64,000 nt of DNA from VRUE01 sp963728835 (GTDB lineage: Bacteria > Actinomycetota > Thermoleophilia > Solirubrobacterales > 70-9): NCBI GenBank assembly GCA_963728835.1, contig CAVSKZ010000001.1, positions 124,001-188,000 of the forward strand. The letters are read 5' to 3'. The notes under the pieces are model-generated. The model ran no database searches, was not told the DNA's origin, and saw nothing but the letters and a program-made list of their open reading frames with translations. Every line of letters begins with the position of its first letter. Position 1 is the stretch's first letter. Shown here piece by piece: positions 16,217 to 24,078 of this stretch. The position numbers were made by a program, and so were the translations under genes.

Positions 16217-17204
16217 CGACGACCGAGCCCCCGATCGAGATCGAGGTCCACCTCGACGCCGACGGCGGCGCGAGCGATGCGACGCGACATCCGCGCCGGC
16301 CTCTCGACCGACCCGAAGGAGCTGGCGCCGAAGTACTTCTACGACGAGCGCGGCTCGCAGCTCTTCGAGCAGATCACCGAGCTGCCCGAGTACTACCCGA
16401 CCCGGGCCGAGCGCTCGATCCTCGGCGAGCGCGCCGGCGAGATCGTCGCCGCCGCCGGGGAGCCCCAGACGCTGGTCGAGCTGGGCTCGGGCTCCGCCGC
16501 GAAGACCCGCCACCTGCTGAGCGCGATGCGCGATGCCGGCTGCCTGCAGACCTACGTCCCCGTTGACATCTCCGAGGAGATCACCCACGAGACCGCGGAG
16601 TCGCTGGTCGAGGAGTACCCCGGCCTCGCCATCCGCGGCCTCGTCTGCGACTTCGAGCACGACCTCGAGCGCATCCCGGATGACGATGGCGCCAGGCTGG
16701 TCGCCTTCCTCGGCGGCACGATCGGCAACCTCTACCCGGACGCCCGGCACGACTTCCTCTCCAGGCTTGCGGGCCTGATGGCCCCCGAGGACCGCCTCCT
16801 GCTCGGTACCGACCTGGTCAAGGAGTCCGAGCGGCTCGAGGCGGCCTACGACGACTCCCTCGGCGTCACCGCCGAGTTCAACAAGAACGTCCTGCGCGTC
16901 CTCAACCGCGAGCTCGGGGCCGACTTCGACCTCGACGCCTTCGAGCACGTCGCCCGCTACGACGCCGGCGAGGCGCGCATGGACATCCGCCTGCGCTCGC
17001 TCGCCGAGCAGACCATCCGGCTCGAGGGGCTCGACATGGCGGTCGAGCTTCGCCGCCGGCGAGGAGATGCGAACCGAGATCTCCGCCAAGTTCACCCGAG
17101 AGCGCCTGGAGGGGATCTACGAGGACGCCGGCCTGGCGATGAGCGGCTGGTTCACCGACGCCGCCGGGGACTATGCGCTGAGTCTTGCCCGGCCTGCGGA
17201 TTAG
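16213..17204 (+). CDS. egtD: Histidine N-alpha-methyltransferase EgtD (frameshifted)
   Basis: EgtD trimethylates histidine with S-adenosylmethionine, the first ergothioneine step. The roughly 330-residue product shows KYFYDERGSQLFEQITELPEYY, the SAM loop LVELGSGSAAKTRHLL, VPVDISEE, FLGGTIGNLYP and the C-terminal MRTEISAKFTRERLEGIYEDAG. Two +1 insertions, near 16275 and 17045, interrupt the frame; removing one base at each restores a complete protein. It is coupled to egtB, and no egtA, egtC or egtE is nearby, as in the minimal egtB-egtD pathway. Confidence 0.92.
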
Positions 17205-17212
17205 CTAGCACC

Positions 17213-17278
17213 GGGCCTTCGGGGGTCCTTCTTCAGGCCGCTTCGCGGGAGTTCCTGAAGAAGGACCCCCGAAGGCCC
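17213..17278. repeat. Palindromic repeat A, copy 3
   Basis: A perfect 25-bp inverted repeat (17213-17237 and 17254-17278) around the loop CCGCTTCGCGGGAGTT. Compared with copy 1 the stem has at least two substitutions, each matched by the complementary change in the other arm. It sits eight bases past egtD, between convergent genes. Confidence 0.9.
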
Positions 17279-17405
17279 TGGGCCAACCACAAGCTTCCGC
17301 CGGAGGCCCGAAGGACGGAGTGCGTGCCCGGGACCTCCAAGCTTGGGAGCTTTCGAAAGAGGCGGCGCTTCGGGATTGGAGCTTTGAGCTTGTTGTGCTG
17401 CGAGA

Positions 17406-17483
17406 GGGGCCGGTGGGTGCCCCTCCCAAAACACTCCAGCGAGGCTCCTGCCGAGCGTTTTGGGAGGGGCACCCGCCGGCCCC
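17406..17483. repeat. Long hairpin between egtD and LLM gene
   Basis: A 27-bp inverted repeat (17406-17432 and 17457-17483) with one mismatch that would be G-U in RNA, around a 24-base loop beginning ACTCCAGCGAGG. With repeat A copy 3 it gives this 290-base convergent intergenic region two large hairpins. The bases between them (17279-17405) hold only short AAGCTT-containing segments and no convincing gene. Confidence 0.8.
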
Positions 17484-17494
17484 ACCCACCCCGC

Positions 17495-18424
17495 CTAAGG
17501 AGCCAGGGCCTCGATCAGCTCGCCCAGCTTGTCCGGCGTCGTGATCGGGGTGAGGATCGGCAGGGTCACTCCGCCCTCGACGAAGGCGTCGATCCTTTCC
17601 CTCATCTGCTCCGGCGAGCCGAAGATGAACATCGCCTCGATCAGGTCCCAGGGAGCCGCGGCGGCGGCGCCCTGGCGGTCGCCCGACTCCCAGGCGGCGA
17701 TCATCGCGTCGATCTCGTCGCCGTAGCCGAGCCAGCGGTAGAAGGCGGCGTAGACCGGCACGGTTATGTAGGAGGAGAACATGAAGCGCGCCAGCGGCTC
17801 GACCGCCTCGCGCTCGCCCGGCAGGCAGAAGAAGCGGCAGAGCAGCTCGAACCCGTCAGGCGCCCCCTCCAGCTGTGCGACCACTTTGGGCAGGCCGCCG
17901 AGCGGCAGGAAGTTGGTGAAGGCGCCGTCGGCCCGCTCAACCGCCAGCTCGAGCATCTTGCCTCGCAGGGCCGCGAGCACGATCGGCACCCGCTCTGCCG
18001 GCGCTGTCTCGAGCTTGAACCCGGTGGACGTGCGCTCGCCCTCAAGCGCCACCCGGAGGAACTCAAGCGTCTCGCGCACCTTGCTCAGAGGGCGCTCGAA
18101 GGGGATGCCGTTCCAGCCCTCGACGATCCGGTCCGAGGAGGAGCCGATGCCGAGGACGAAGCGCCCGTCAGAGGCGCTGGCCAGCGCCGCCGCCTCCTGG
18201 GCCAGCAGCGCCGGCCCGCGCTGGAAGACGCCGACGATCCCCGTTCCGAGCCTCGCCCGCTCGGTCCAGGCGGCGCTCAGCGCCAGCGGCGTGAAGCCGT
18301 CGGGGCCGTTCGTCTCGCCGCTCCAGAAATCGGTGTAGCCGCCGGCCTCGGCCCGCTTCACCAGATCCTCGTGTGCCGCGAGCGAGAGTCCCGGCAGCGG
18401 CAGCGTCAGTCCCCAGCGATCCAT
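17495..18424 (-). CDS. LLM-class F420-dependent oxidoreductase
   Basis: A 309-residue luciferase-like monooxygenase-fold protein, distinct from the one at 9247. It starts MDRWGLTLPLPGLSLAAHEDLV and shows the family pattern TDFWSGETNGPDGFTPLALSA, then GRFVLGIGSSSDRIVEGWNG. The ATG at 18424 is chosen because the upstream extension is low-complexity and crosses the palindrome at 18454. F420 use is inferred from family and host; the substrate is unknown. Confidence 0.87.
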   Translation of the reverse strand: MDRWGLTLPLPGLSLAAHEDLVKRAEAGGYTDFWSGETNGPDGFTPLALSAAWTERARLGTGIVGVFQRGPALLAQEAAALASASDGRFVLGIGSSSDRIVEGWNGIPFERPLSKVRETLEFLRVALEGERTSTGFKLETAPAERVPIVLAALRGKMLELAVERADGAFTNFLPLGGLPKVVAQLEGAPDGFELLCRFFCLPGEREAVEPLARFMFSSYITVPVYAAFYRWLGYGDEIDAMIAAWESGDRQGAAAAAPWDLIEAMFIFGSPEQMRERIDAFVEGGVTLPILTPITTPDKLGELIEALAP

Positions 18425-18453
18425 GGACCGAGACCCTATCCCGCCTACCCCCT

Positions 18454-18500
18454 TTCCGGTGCGCCTTATCCCCTCATATCGGGGATAAGGCGCACCGGAA
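18454..18500. repeat. Perfect 20-bp palindrome in a divergent promoter region
   Basis: Arms 18454-18473 (TTCCGGTGCGCCTTATCCCC) and 18481-18500 are exact reverse complements around a 7-base loop TCATATC. It lies between the divergent starts of the LLM gene (18424) and glpX (18525), so it is not a terminator of either. It could be an operator or a mobile palindrome; the GCGCCTTAT core is shared with the hairpin at 3899. Confidence 0.8.
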
Positions 18501-18524
18501 CGATTCGAATAGGCTCCCGGGCCG

Positions 18525-19523
18525 ATGGGGGAGACCTCGCAGCCCAAGCCCGACCGCAACCTCGCCCTGGAGCTGGTGCGAGTCACCGAGGCGGCAGCGC
18601 TCGCGGCGGCCCGCTGGGTCGGCCGGGGCGACAAGATCGCCGCCGACCAGGCCGCGGTCGATGCGATGCGCTTCGTCCTCGACTCGGTTTCGATGGACGG
18701 CGTCGTCGTCATCGGCGAGGGGGAGAAGGACGAGGCACCGATGCTCTACAACGGCGAGCAGATCGGCGACGGCAGCCCGCCGGTGGCAGACATCGCGGTC
18801 GACCCGCTCGAGGGCACGCGCCTCTGCGCCCTCGGCATGCCCAGCGCGCTCGCCGTGATCGCGCTCGCCGAGCGAGGCTCGATGTTCGACCCAGGGCCCT
18901 GCGTCTACATGGAGAAGATGGCCGGCGGCGAGGAGATCGCCGACCTGCTCGACCTCGACCGCCCCCTTGCCGAGACGTTGAAGCTGATCGCCGAGCGCAA
19001 GGGCGGCAGCGTCGGCGACGTCACCGTGGTCATGCTCGACCGCCCCCGCCACGAGGACGCGATGCGCGAAGTGCGAGAGGCCGGCGGCCGCATCCGCCTG
19101 ATCACCGACGGAGACGTCTCGGCCGCGCTGCTTGCGGTCAGCGACCGCTCCCCGGTCGACCTCCTGTGGGGCATCGGCGGCACCCCCGAGGGCGTGCTCT
19201 CCGCCGCGGCGCTGAAGTCGATGGGGGGGCAGCTGCTCGGACGCCTCTGGCCGCGCAACGACGAGGAGCGCAGCGCCGCCCTCGACGCCGGCTACGACCT
19301 CGACCGGATCCTCACCGCCAACGACCTCTGCTCCGGGGAGGACGTCTTCTTCTCGGCCACGGGTGTCACCGACGGCGACGTGCTGCAGGGCGTCCGCTAT
19401 CGCGGCCCCGGGGCGACCACCGAATCGCTCGTCATGCGCTCCCGCTCGGGGACCGTACGGCGGGTTCACGCCCGTCACGATCGCGCCAAGCTGCGCGCGA
19501 TCATCGGCGAGCGCTATGGCTAG
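18525..19523 (+). CDS. glpX: Class II fructose-1,6-bisphosphatase
   Basis: A 332-residue GlpX enzyme that hydrolyses fructose-1,6-bisphosphate in gluconeogenesis. The metal and substrate motifs IGEGEKDEAPMLYNGE, DIAVDPLEGT, LITDGDVSAAL and GIGGTPEGVLSAAALKSMGG are all intact. Length is normal for the family. The start at 18525 keeps the usual NLALELVRVTEAAALAAARW helix near the N-terminus. Confidence 0.94.
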   Translation: MGETSQPKPDRNLALELVRVTEAAALAAARWVGRGDKIAADQAAVDAMRFVLDSVSMDGVVVIGEGEKDEAPMLYNGEQIGDGSPPVADIAVDPLEGTRLCALGMPSALAVIALAERGSMFDPGPCVYMEKMAGGEEIADLLDLDRPLAETLKLIAERKGGSVGDVTVVMLDRPRHEDAMREVREAGGRIRLITDGDVSAALLAVSDRSPVDLLWGIGGTPEGVLSAAALKSMGGQLLGRLWPRNDEERSAALDAGYDLDRILTANDLCSGEDVFFSATGVTDGDVLQGVRYRGPGATTESLVMRSRSGTVRRVHARHDRAKLRAIIGERYG

Positions 19524-19605
19524 AACGCAGCTGGTCCCTTCTAGGTCCCGGCCGGCACGACCCGCGGCTCCGGGTTGGACTGCGCCAGGCGCTCCACGCA
19601 CCTTC

Positions 19606-19633
19606 TTGTCAAATCGGGTACGCGGGATATACT
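19606..19633 (+). promoter_or_regulatory. Sigma-70-type promoter for the double-wHTH regulator
   Basis: TTGTCA (19606-19611) and TATACT (19628-19633) are separated by 16 bases, about 50 bases upstream of the regulator's ATG at 19685. The AT-rich patch stands out from its GC-rich surroundings. Confidence 0.6.
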
Positions 19634-19684
19634 GATCCGATATTTTCAAGTGTTCTAAGGGAACGGTCAGGGAGTGCATCGTCC

Positions 19685-20710
19685 ATGCATGCCGCTGAGG
19701 CAAATCAGCGGCCCCGAGCTGGCACCGCGGTTCTCGGCCTGCTCACCGTCCCGCTGAACGTGCACGTCCTCAGGGCGCTGGCCGGCGGACCGCTGCGACT
19801 CTCCGATCTGCGCGCCGAGCTCGGCGGCCCGGCGCAGTCGACCTTGCGAGGCAACCTCTCGAAGCTGGTCAAGCTCGGGGTGCTGGCTCGCTGCCGTGGG
19901 AAGCGCCCCAGCATCCTCGCCTACGAACTGACTCCCTTCGGTCGCGATCTCCTGCTCGCCGCCGATGCGGTGGAGGGCTGGCTTCAGCAGGCGCCGGAGG
20001 GGCCGGCCCCGCTCGACAGCGCGGCGGCCAAAATGGCGCTCAGGGCCCTGGTCGGAGGCTGGTCCTCGACCATCGTTCGCGCACTGGCGGCGCGTCCCCT
20101 GACCCTGACCGAGCTCGACAAGCTGATCGATAACTGCACCTATCCCGCGCTGGAGCGACGACTCTCCGCGATGCGCCTTGCCGGGCAGGTCGAGCTCGGT
20201 CCCAACGAGGGCAGCAGGGGCCGCGAGTACACGGTCAATCCCTGGCTGCGTCACGCGATCGGCCCCCTGAGCGTCGCCGCTCGCTGTGAGCGACGCCACA
20301 TGGCGAACGTGACCGCGCCGATCAGCAGACTCGACGTCGAGGCGGCCTTTCTCCTCGTCGCCCCCACGATCGTGCTGGATGCCGACTCCAGCGGCACCTG
20401 CCAGGTTGCGGTGGAAGCCGGCCGCGGTGACTCCGGCAGGGCCTGGGCCGGGGCACAGCTGACGCTCGAGAAGGGGGCGGTGACCTTATGCGTCGCCAGG
20501 ATCGAAAAACAGCCCGAGAGCTGGGTCCTCGGCCCGGCCGCGGCCTGGCTCGACGCCGTGATCGGGCGCGACCCCGAGCGCCTCAGCTTCGGCGGCGACG
20601 CCGGCCTTGGACGGGACGTCGTCCAGGGGCTTCACGACGCGCTCTTCGGCCTCCGCTCGGCACAGCCGCAGTCCTCGTCGGATGCCGCCGGGGAGCCCGC
20701 GGGCGCGTAG
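19685..20710 (+). CDS. Transcriptional regulator with two winged-helix domains
   Basis: A 341-residue protein with two HxlR/MarR-like winged-helix units in tandem. The first covers about residues 18-90 (VLRALAGGPLRLSDLRAELG, then STLRGNLSKLVKLGVLAR), the second about 115-185 (TIVRALAARPLTLTELDKLI, ALERRLSAMRLAGQVE). A C-terminal domain (from about 210, ISRLDVEAAFLLVAPTIVL) may bind a ligand. A strong promoter lies upstream. The last 79 bases overlap the convergent yihY-like gene. Targets are unknown; its own promoter region is the first candidate. Confidence 0.75.
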   Translation: MHAAEANQRPRAGTAVLGLLTVPLNVHVLRALAGGPLRLSDLRAELGGPAQSTLRGNLSKLVKLGVLARCRGKRPSILAYELTPFGRDLLLAADAVEGWLQQAPEGPAPLDSAAAKMALRALVGGWSSTIVRALAARPLTLTELDKLIDNCTYPALERRLSAMRLAGQVELGPNEGSRGREYTVNPWLRHAIGPLSVAARCERRHMANVTAPISRLDVEAAFLLVAPTIVLDADSSGTCQVAVEAGRGDSGRAWAGAQLTLEKGAVTLCVARIEKQPESWVLGPAAAWLDAVIGRDPERLSFGGDAGLGRDVVQGLHDALFGLRSAQPQSSSDAAGEPAGA

Positions 20711-21552
20711 GGCAGCTCACCGGTGTCGTGCAGCTCGTGACGCAGCGAGTTGATCACCGCGCCCGCAAGCAGCGCCAGGCTGAGCACGTAGAACCAGAGC
20801 AGGGCGATGAGGACGAAGCCAAGCGTCGAGCCGAAGCGCGAGAGGCTCGAGACGTTGGAGAGGTAGAAGGGGAAGAGCCAGTTGGCGATGCCGGCGCAGG
20901 CGGTGACGAAGGCGGCGCCGGGCCAGACCGCGCGCCAGGGCATGTGGCCTTTCGGCACCGCCCAGAAGATCACGCAGCAGATCAGGAACACGGTCAGGAT
21001 CGCGGCACCGAGCAGCAGCACCGTGTCGATCGCCTTGATGTCGGAGAGGCCGAGCGGCAGCCGGTCGGTGCTGGAGACCAGCGTGCTCTCCATCGCTGGC
21101 AGGAAGATGCTGGCGGCGATGAAGAGAAGGACGACGGCGAGCATCGCGAAGGAGAAGCGCTTCTGCTCGACCCAGCCGCGGCACTCGACGTGGTAGATGC
21201 GGCAGAAGGCGGTGTCCATCGCCCCCCAGAAAGAGGCTCCGATCCAGAGCGAGCCGAGGAAGGCGGCGATCCCGATCGTGGTCGAGTTCTGCTCGATCCG
21301 GTTGAGGACGTCGGTGAGGGTTCCCTGCTCGACGTTGGGGAAGAGGCGCTGCAGGTCGTCGAGCACGCTGGCCTCGACGCCGCTTATCTTCAGCACCTGG
21401 CCGAAGACGAAGAGCACCAGCAGGGCGAACGGGAAGACCGCCAGCATCAGGTTGTAGGCGACCATCGCCGAGAGCCCGGTGACGTTCTCGCGGTACGCCC
21501 GCTGCCAGAAGGCGCGCAGCCAGGGGTGGGATTGGCGCATTGAGTTTGACAT
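20632..21552 (-). CDS. YihY/BrkB-family membrane protein
   Basis: A 306-residue integral membrane protein with six hydrophobic helices and the family's N-terminal block FWQRAYRENVTGLSAMVAYNLMLAVFP. The segment LWIGASFWGAMDTAFCRIYHVECRGW and the C-terminal FGSTLGFVLIALLWFYVLSLALLAGAVIN are typical of YihY (formerly annotated ribonuclease BN). Transport or envelope roles have been proposed for the family but are not proven. The start codon touches the -35 element of the divergent promoter at 21552. Confidence 0.88.
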   Translation of the reverse strand: MSNSMRQSHPWLRAFWQRAYRENVTGLSAMVAYNLMLAVFPFALLVLFVFGQVLKISGVEASVLDDLQRLFPNVEQGTLTDVLNRIEQNSTTIGIAAFLGSLWIGASFWGAMDTAFCRIYHVECRGWVEQKRFSFAMLAVVLLFIAASIFLPAMESTLVSSTDRLPLGLSDIKAIDTVLLLGAAILTVFLICCVIFWAVPKGHMPWRAVWPGAAFVTACAGIANWLFPFYLSNVSSLSRFGSTLGFVLIALLWFYVLSLALLAGAVINSLRHELHDTGELPYAPAGSPAASDEDCGCAERRPKSAS

Positions 21553-21580
21553 TGACTTCAGAAACTGAAGCGACTAAGAT
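21552..21580 (+). promoter_or_regulatory. Strong sigma-70 promoter with internal dyad
   Basis: TTGACT (21552-21557) and TAAGAT (21575-21580) are spaced by exactly 17 bases. The spacer holds the dyad CTTCAG-AAA-CTGAAG (21556-21570), a likely operator. A near-identical dyad occurs in front of the HxlR gene at 40279-40295. Transcription would start near 21587 and run to the terminator at 21677. Confidence 0.75.
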
Positions 21581-21586
21581 GCGAAC

Positions 21587-21677
21587 AGACGTTTGAGCGG
21601 TGACCGTATGCCCGGCACAGGGCCTGGGGCAGCGCAGACTAATCGGCCATGCGGACCGGACTGCCGGTCCGTTTTTT
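21587..21677 (+). ncRNA. Candidate short RNA or sigA leader of about 90 nt
   Basis: A well-formed promoter and an intrinsic terminator bracket this stretch, predicting a short transcript of about 90 bases upstream of the principal sigma gene. It contains a small GCCC/GGGC hairpin and no convincing open frame of its own. It does not match 6S, SRP or tmRNA consensus features that I can see. It could be an independent small RNA or an attenuated leader of rpoD. Confidence 0.5.
21652..21677 (+). terminator. Intrinsic terminator
   Basis: CGGACCGG-ACTG-CCGGTCCG is a perfect 8-bp stem with a 4-base loop, followed directly by six T residues (21672-21677). This is the only textbook rho-independent terminator in the window and lies about 75 bases upstream of the rpoD start. 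Confidence 0.85.
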
Positions 21678-21752
21678 CGCGACTTTCCGCCCACCGCGGC
21701 GTTCCAGTCGCAGGACTAACCACCTAGCGCAAAGAAACGAGTTACAGACAGG

Positions 21753-22859
21753 ATGCTGGTAGCAGAGCTTCAGGAGCTTGAGGAGGTCAAAGGCCTCATA
21801 ACTAGAGGGCAGCAGCTTGGCGTGCTGACCTTCGGCGACATCGCCTCCGCGGTCTCGGAGGTCGATCTCGACGAGTCCGACGTCGAGGATCTCTACGGGC
21901 ACCTCGAGAAGTCGGGGATCGAGCTCGTCGAGGACATGGACCCTGCCCAGAAAGCGGCCGCGGAAGCGATGCCCGCCGACACCGGCAAGAAAGGCCGGCG
22001 CCGCCAGAAACAGGCGCTCGACCTGAAACCGGACATGACCACGGACAGCCTGCAGCTGTTCCTCAAGGACATCGGCAAGGTGCGCCTGCTGACCGCCGCA
22101 GAGGAGGTCGAACTCGCCAAGCGCATCGAGCGCGGCGACCTCGACGCCAAGCAGAAAATGGTCGAGTCAAACCTGCGCCTGGTCGTCTCGATCGCCAAGA
22201 ACTACCGCAACCAGGGCCTCCCCTTCCTCGACCTGATCCAGGAGGGCACGCTGGGCCTGGTCCGCGCGGCGGAGAAGTTCGACTACCGCAAGGGGTTCAA
22301 GTTCTCCACCTACGCGACCTGGTGGATCCGCCAGGCGATCGCCCGGGCGCTGGCCGACAAGGCGCGGACGATCCGCATCCCGGTCCACGTGGTCGAGAAG
22401 CTGAACAAGATCGGCCGCGCCGAGCGCAAGCTGGTCACCGAGCTGGGCCGCGAGCCTACGCCGGAGGAGATCGCCGAGGTCACCGGCATCGACCCCGAGG
22501 AGGTCGACTCGATCAAGCGCTCCGCCCAGGCCCCGGTCTCGCTGGAGAAGCCGGTCGGCGACGAGGAGGAGTCGGAGTTCGGCCAGTTCATCGCCGACGA
22601 GAAGGCCGAGTCCCCCTTCGACCGGGCGGCCGACCTGCTGACCAAAGAGGCGCTGAAGGAGGCGCTGGAGAACCTCTCCTACCGCGAGCGGCGCGTGCTC
22701 GAGCTGCGCTACGGCCTCGGCGGCGAGCACCCGCGCACCCTGGACGAGGTGGGCCGGACCTTCAACGTCACCCGCGAGCGCATTCGCCAGATCGAGAACC
22801 AGAGCCTGAAGAAGCTGCAGCAGCTGGGAGAAGCGCAGAAGCTCCGAGAGGTCACCTGA
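21753..22859 (+). CDS. rpoD: Principal RNA polymerase sigma factor (RpoD/SigA)
   Basis: A 368-residue sigma-70 factor. The N-terminus holds a short region 1.1-like acidic part (QGKQ-type GQQLGVLTFGDIAS and DLDESDVEDLYGHLEKSGIEL). Region 2 is complete (NLRLVVSIAKNYRNQGLPFL, EKFDYRKGFKFSTYATWWIR), as are region 3 (TIRIPVHVVEKLNK) and region 4.2 (TFNVTRERIRQIENQSLKKL). The Lys-Lys-Gly-Arg-Arg-Arg linker near residue 74 is typical of actinobacterial principal sigma factors. Upstream lie a promoter and a terminator that may control it. Confidence 0.96.
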   Translation: MLVAELQELEEVKGLITRGQQLGVLTFGDIASAVSEVDLDESDVEDLYGHLEKSGIELVEDMDPAQKAAAEAMPADTGKKGRRRQKQALDLKPDMTTDSLQLFLKDIGKVRLLTAAEEVELAKRIERGDLDAKQKMVESNLRLVVSIAKNYRNQGLPFLDLIQEGTLGLVRAAEKFDYRKGFKFSTYATWWIRQAIARALADKARTIRIPVHVVEKLNKIGRAERKLVTELGREPTPEEIAEVTGIDPEEVDSIKRSAQAPVSLEKPVGDEEESEFGQFIADEKAESPFDRAADLLTKEALKEALENLSYRERRVLELRYGLGGEHPRTLDEVGRTFNVTRERIRQIENQSLKKLQQLGEAQKLREVT

Positions 22860-22896
22860 GCTAAAGCCCCGGGCATCCCGGCCGATAGAGGTCGGG

Positions 22897-24015
22897 ATGT
22901 TCGAGATCGACAAAGCGCTGCGCACGCTGATCGAGCGGGAGGGGTCCGACCTCCACATCAAGGTCAACTCGAAGCCGATCATCCGCCAGCACGGCGACCT
23001 GGTCCAGCTCGACGGCTATGAGCCGCTGAGCGCGGAGGACACCGAGAAGGCCTTCCACGACATGGCCGAGGCCCGCTCCCTGACCGAGTTCGAGCAGGCC
23101 GGCGAGGCCGACTTCTCCTACTCGATCCCGGGGCTCTCGCGCTTCCGCGTCAACACCTTCAAGCAGCGCGGCTCGATCTCGATCGTCTGCCGCGCGATCC
23201 CCTTCGAAATCCGCTCCGTCGAGGAGCTCGGCCTGCCGCCGGTCGTGACCAAGCTCGCCGAGGAGCAGCGAGGGATCATCCTCGTCACCGGCACCACCGG
23301 CTCGGGCAAGAGCACGACGCTGGCGGCGATGATCGACCACATCAACCGCACCCGCCCGCATCACATCATCACGCTCGAGGACCCGATCGAGTACCTGCAC
23401 AAGGACAAACGCTCGATCGTCAACCAGCGCGAAGTCGGCTCGGACACCGAAAGCTTCGGACGGGCTATGCGGCGCGTCCTGCGCCAGGACCCCGACGTGA
23501 TCCTGATCGGCGAGATGCGCGACGAGGAGACCGTGCACACCGCGCTCTCCGCCGCCGAGACCGGCCACCTCGTCCTCTCCACCGTCCACACCCTCGACGC
23601 GACCGAGACGATCAACCGCATCATCGACTTCTTCCCCCCGCGCCTCCAGCACCAGGCGCGGGTGATGCTCGCCTCGACGCTGAAGGGCGCGATCGCCCAG
23701 CGCCTCGTTCCCGACATCAGCGGAGAAGGGCGGGTGCCGGCCTCCGAGGTGATGGTCGTCACCGGCCGCGTCCAGGACCTGATCATGAACCCGGAAGAGA
23801 CGGGCAAGATCACCGAGGTGATCGGCGAGGGCGAGTACTACGGCATGCGCACCTTCGACCAGTCGCTGCTCGGCTACGTGATGGAGGGCAGGATCAGCGA
23901 GGAGATGGCGCTCCAGTTCGCCTCCAGCCCCCATGACTTCAAGCTGATGCTCGCCGCGGGCGGCCAGCGCGCCAGCGGGATCGAGCAGCTTGCCGGTCAG
24001 GCAGCCGAGTCGTAG
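22897..24015 (+). CDS. pilT: Type IV pilus retraction ATPase PilT (first copy)
   Basis: A 372-residue hexameric ATPase that powers pilus retraction at the inner face of the membrane. Walker A is TGTTGSGKST near residue 131, followed by the Asp box TLEDPIEYLH, Walker B LIGEMRDEETV, and the PilT-specific AGVR-like region replaced here by LAAMIDHINRTRPHHIITLEDP context. It opens the pilus locus 37 bases after rpoD and is 59-residue-by-residue similar in plan to the second PilT at 28164, so this genome keeps two retraction-type motors. Confidence 0.92.
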   Translation: MFEIDKALRTLIEREGSDLHIKVNSKPIIRQHGDLVQLDGYEPLSAEDTEKAFHDMAEARSLTEFEQAGEADFSYSIPGLSRFRVNTFKQRGSISIVCRAIPFEIRSVEELGLPPVVTKLAEEQRGIILVTGTTGSGKSTTLAAMIDHINRTRPHHIITLEDPIEYLHKDKRSIVNQREVGSDTESFGRAMRRVLRQDPDVILIGEMRDEETVHTALSAAETGHLVLSTVHTLDATETINRIIDFFPPRLQHQARVMLASTLKGAIAQRLVPDISGEGRVPASEVMVVTGRVQDLIMNPEETGKITEVIGEGEYYGMRTFDQSLLGYVMEGRISEEMALQFASSPHDFKLMLAAGGQRASGIEQLAGQAAES

Positions 24016-24078
24016 TACGAGCGTCCAAATCTCCCTCATACCGGTTTTCGCCGCTCAAGCGGATCGCCTCGCGGGTCG

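Noticed and set aside
16277..20710. A single 1477-codon frame from egtD through the double winged-helix regulator
   Set aside because: It joins unrelated real genes through intergenic hairpins and out-of-frame glpX; only the egtD part and the part from 19685 are coding.
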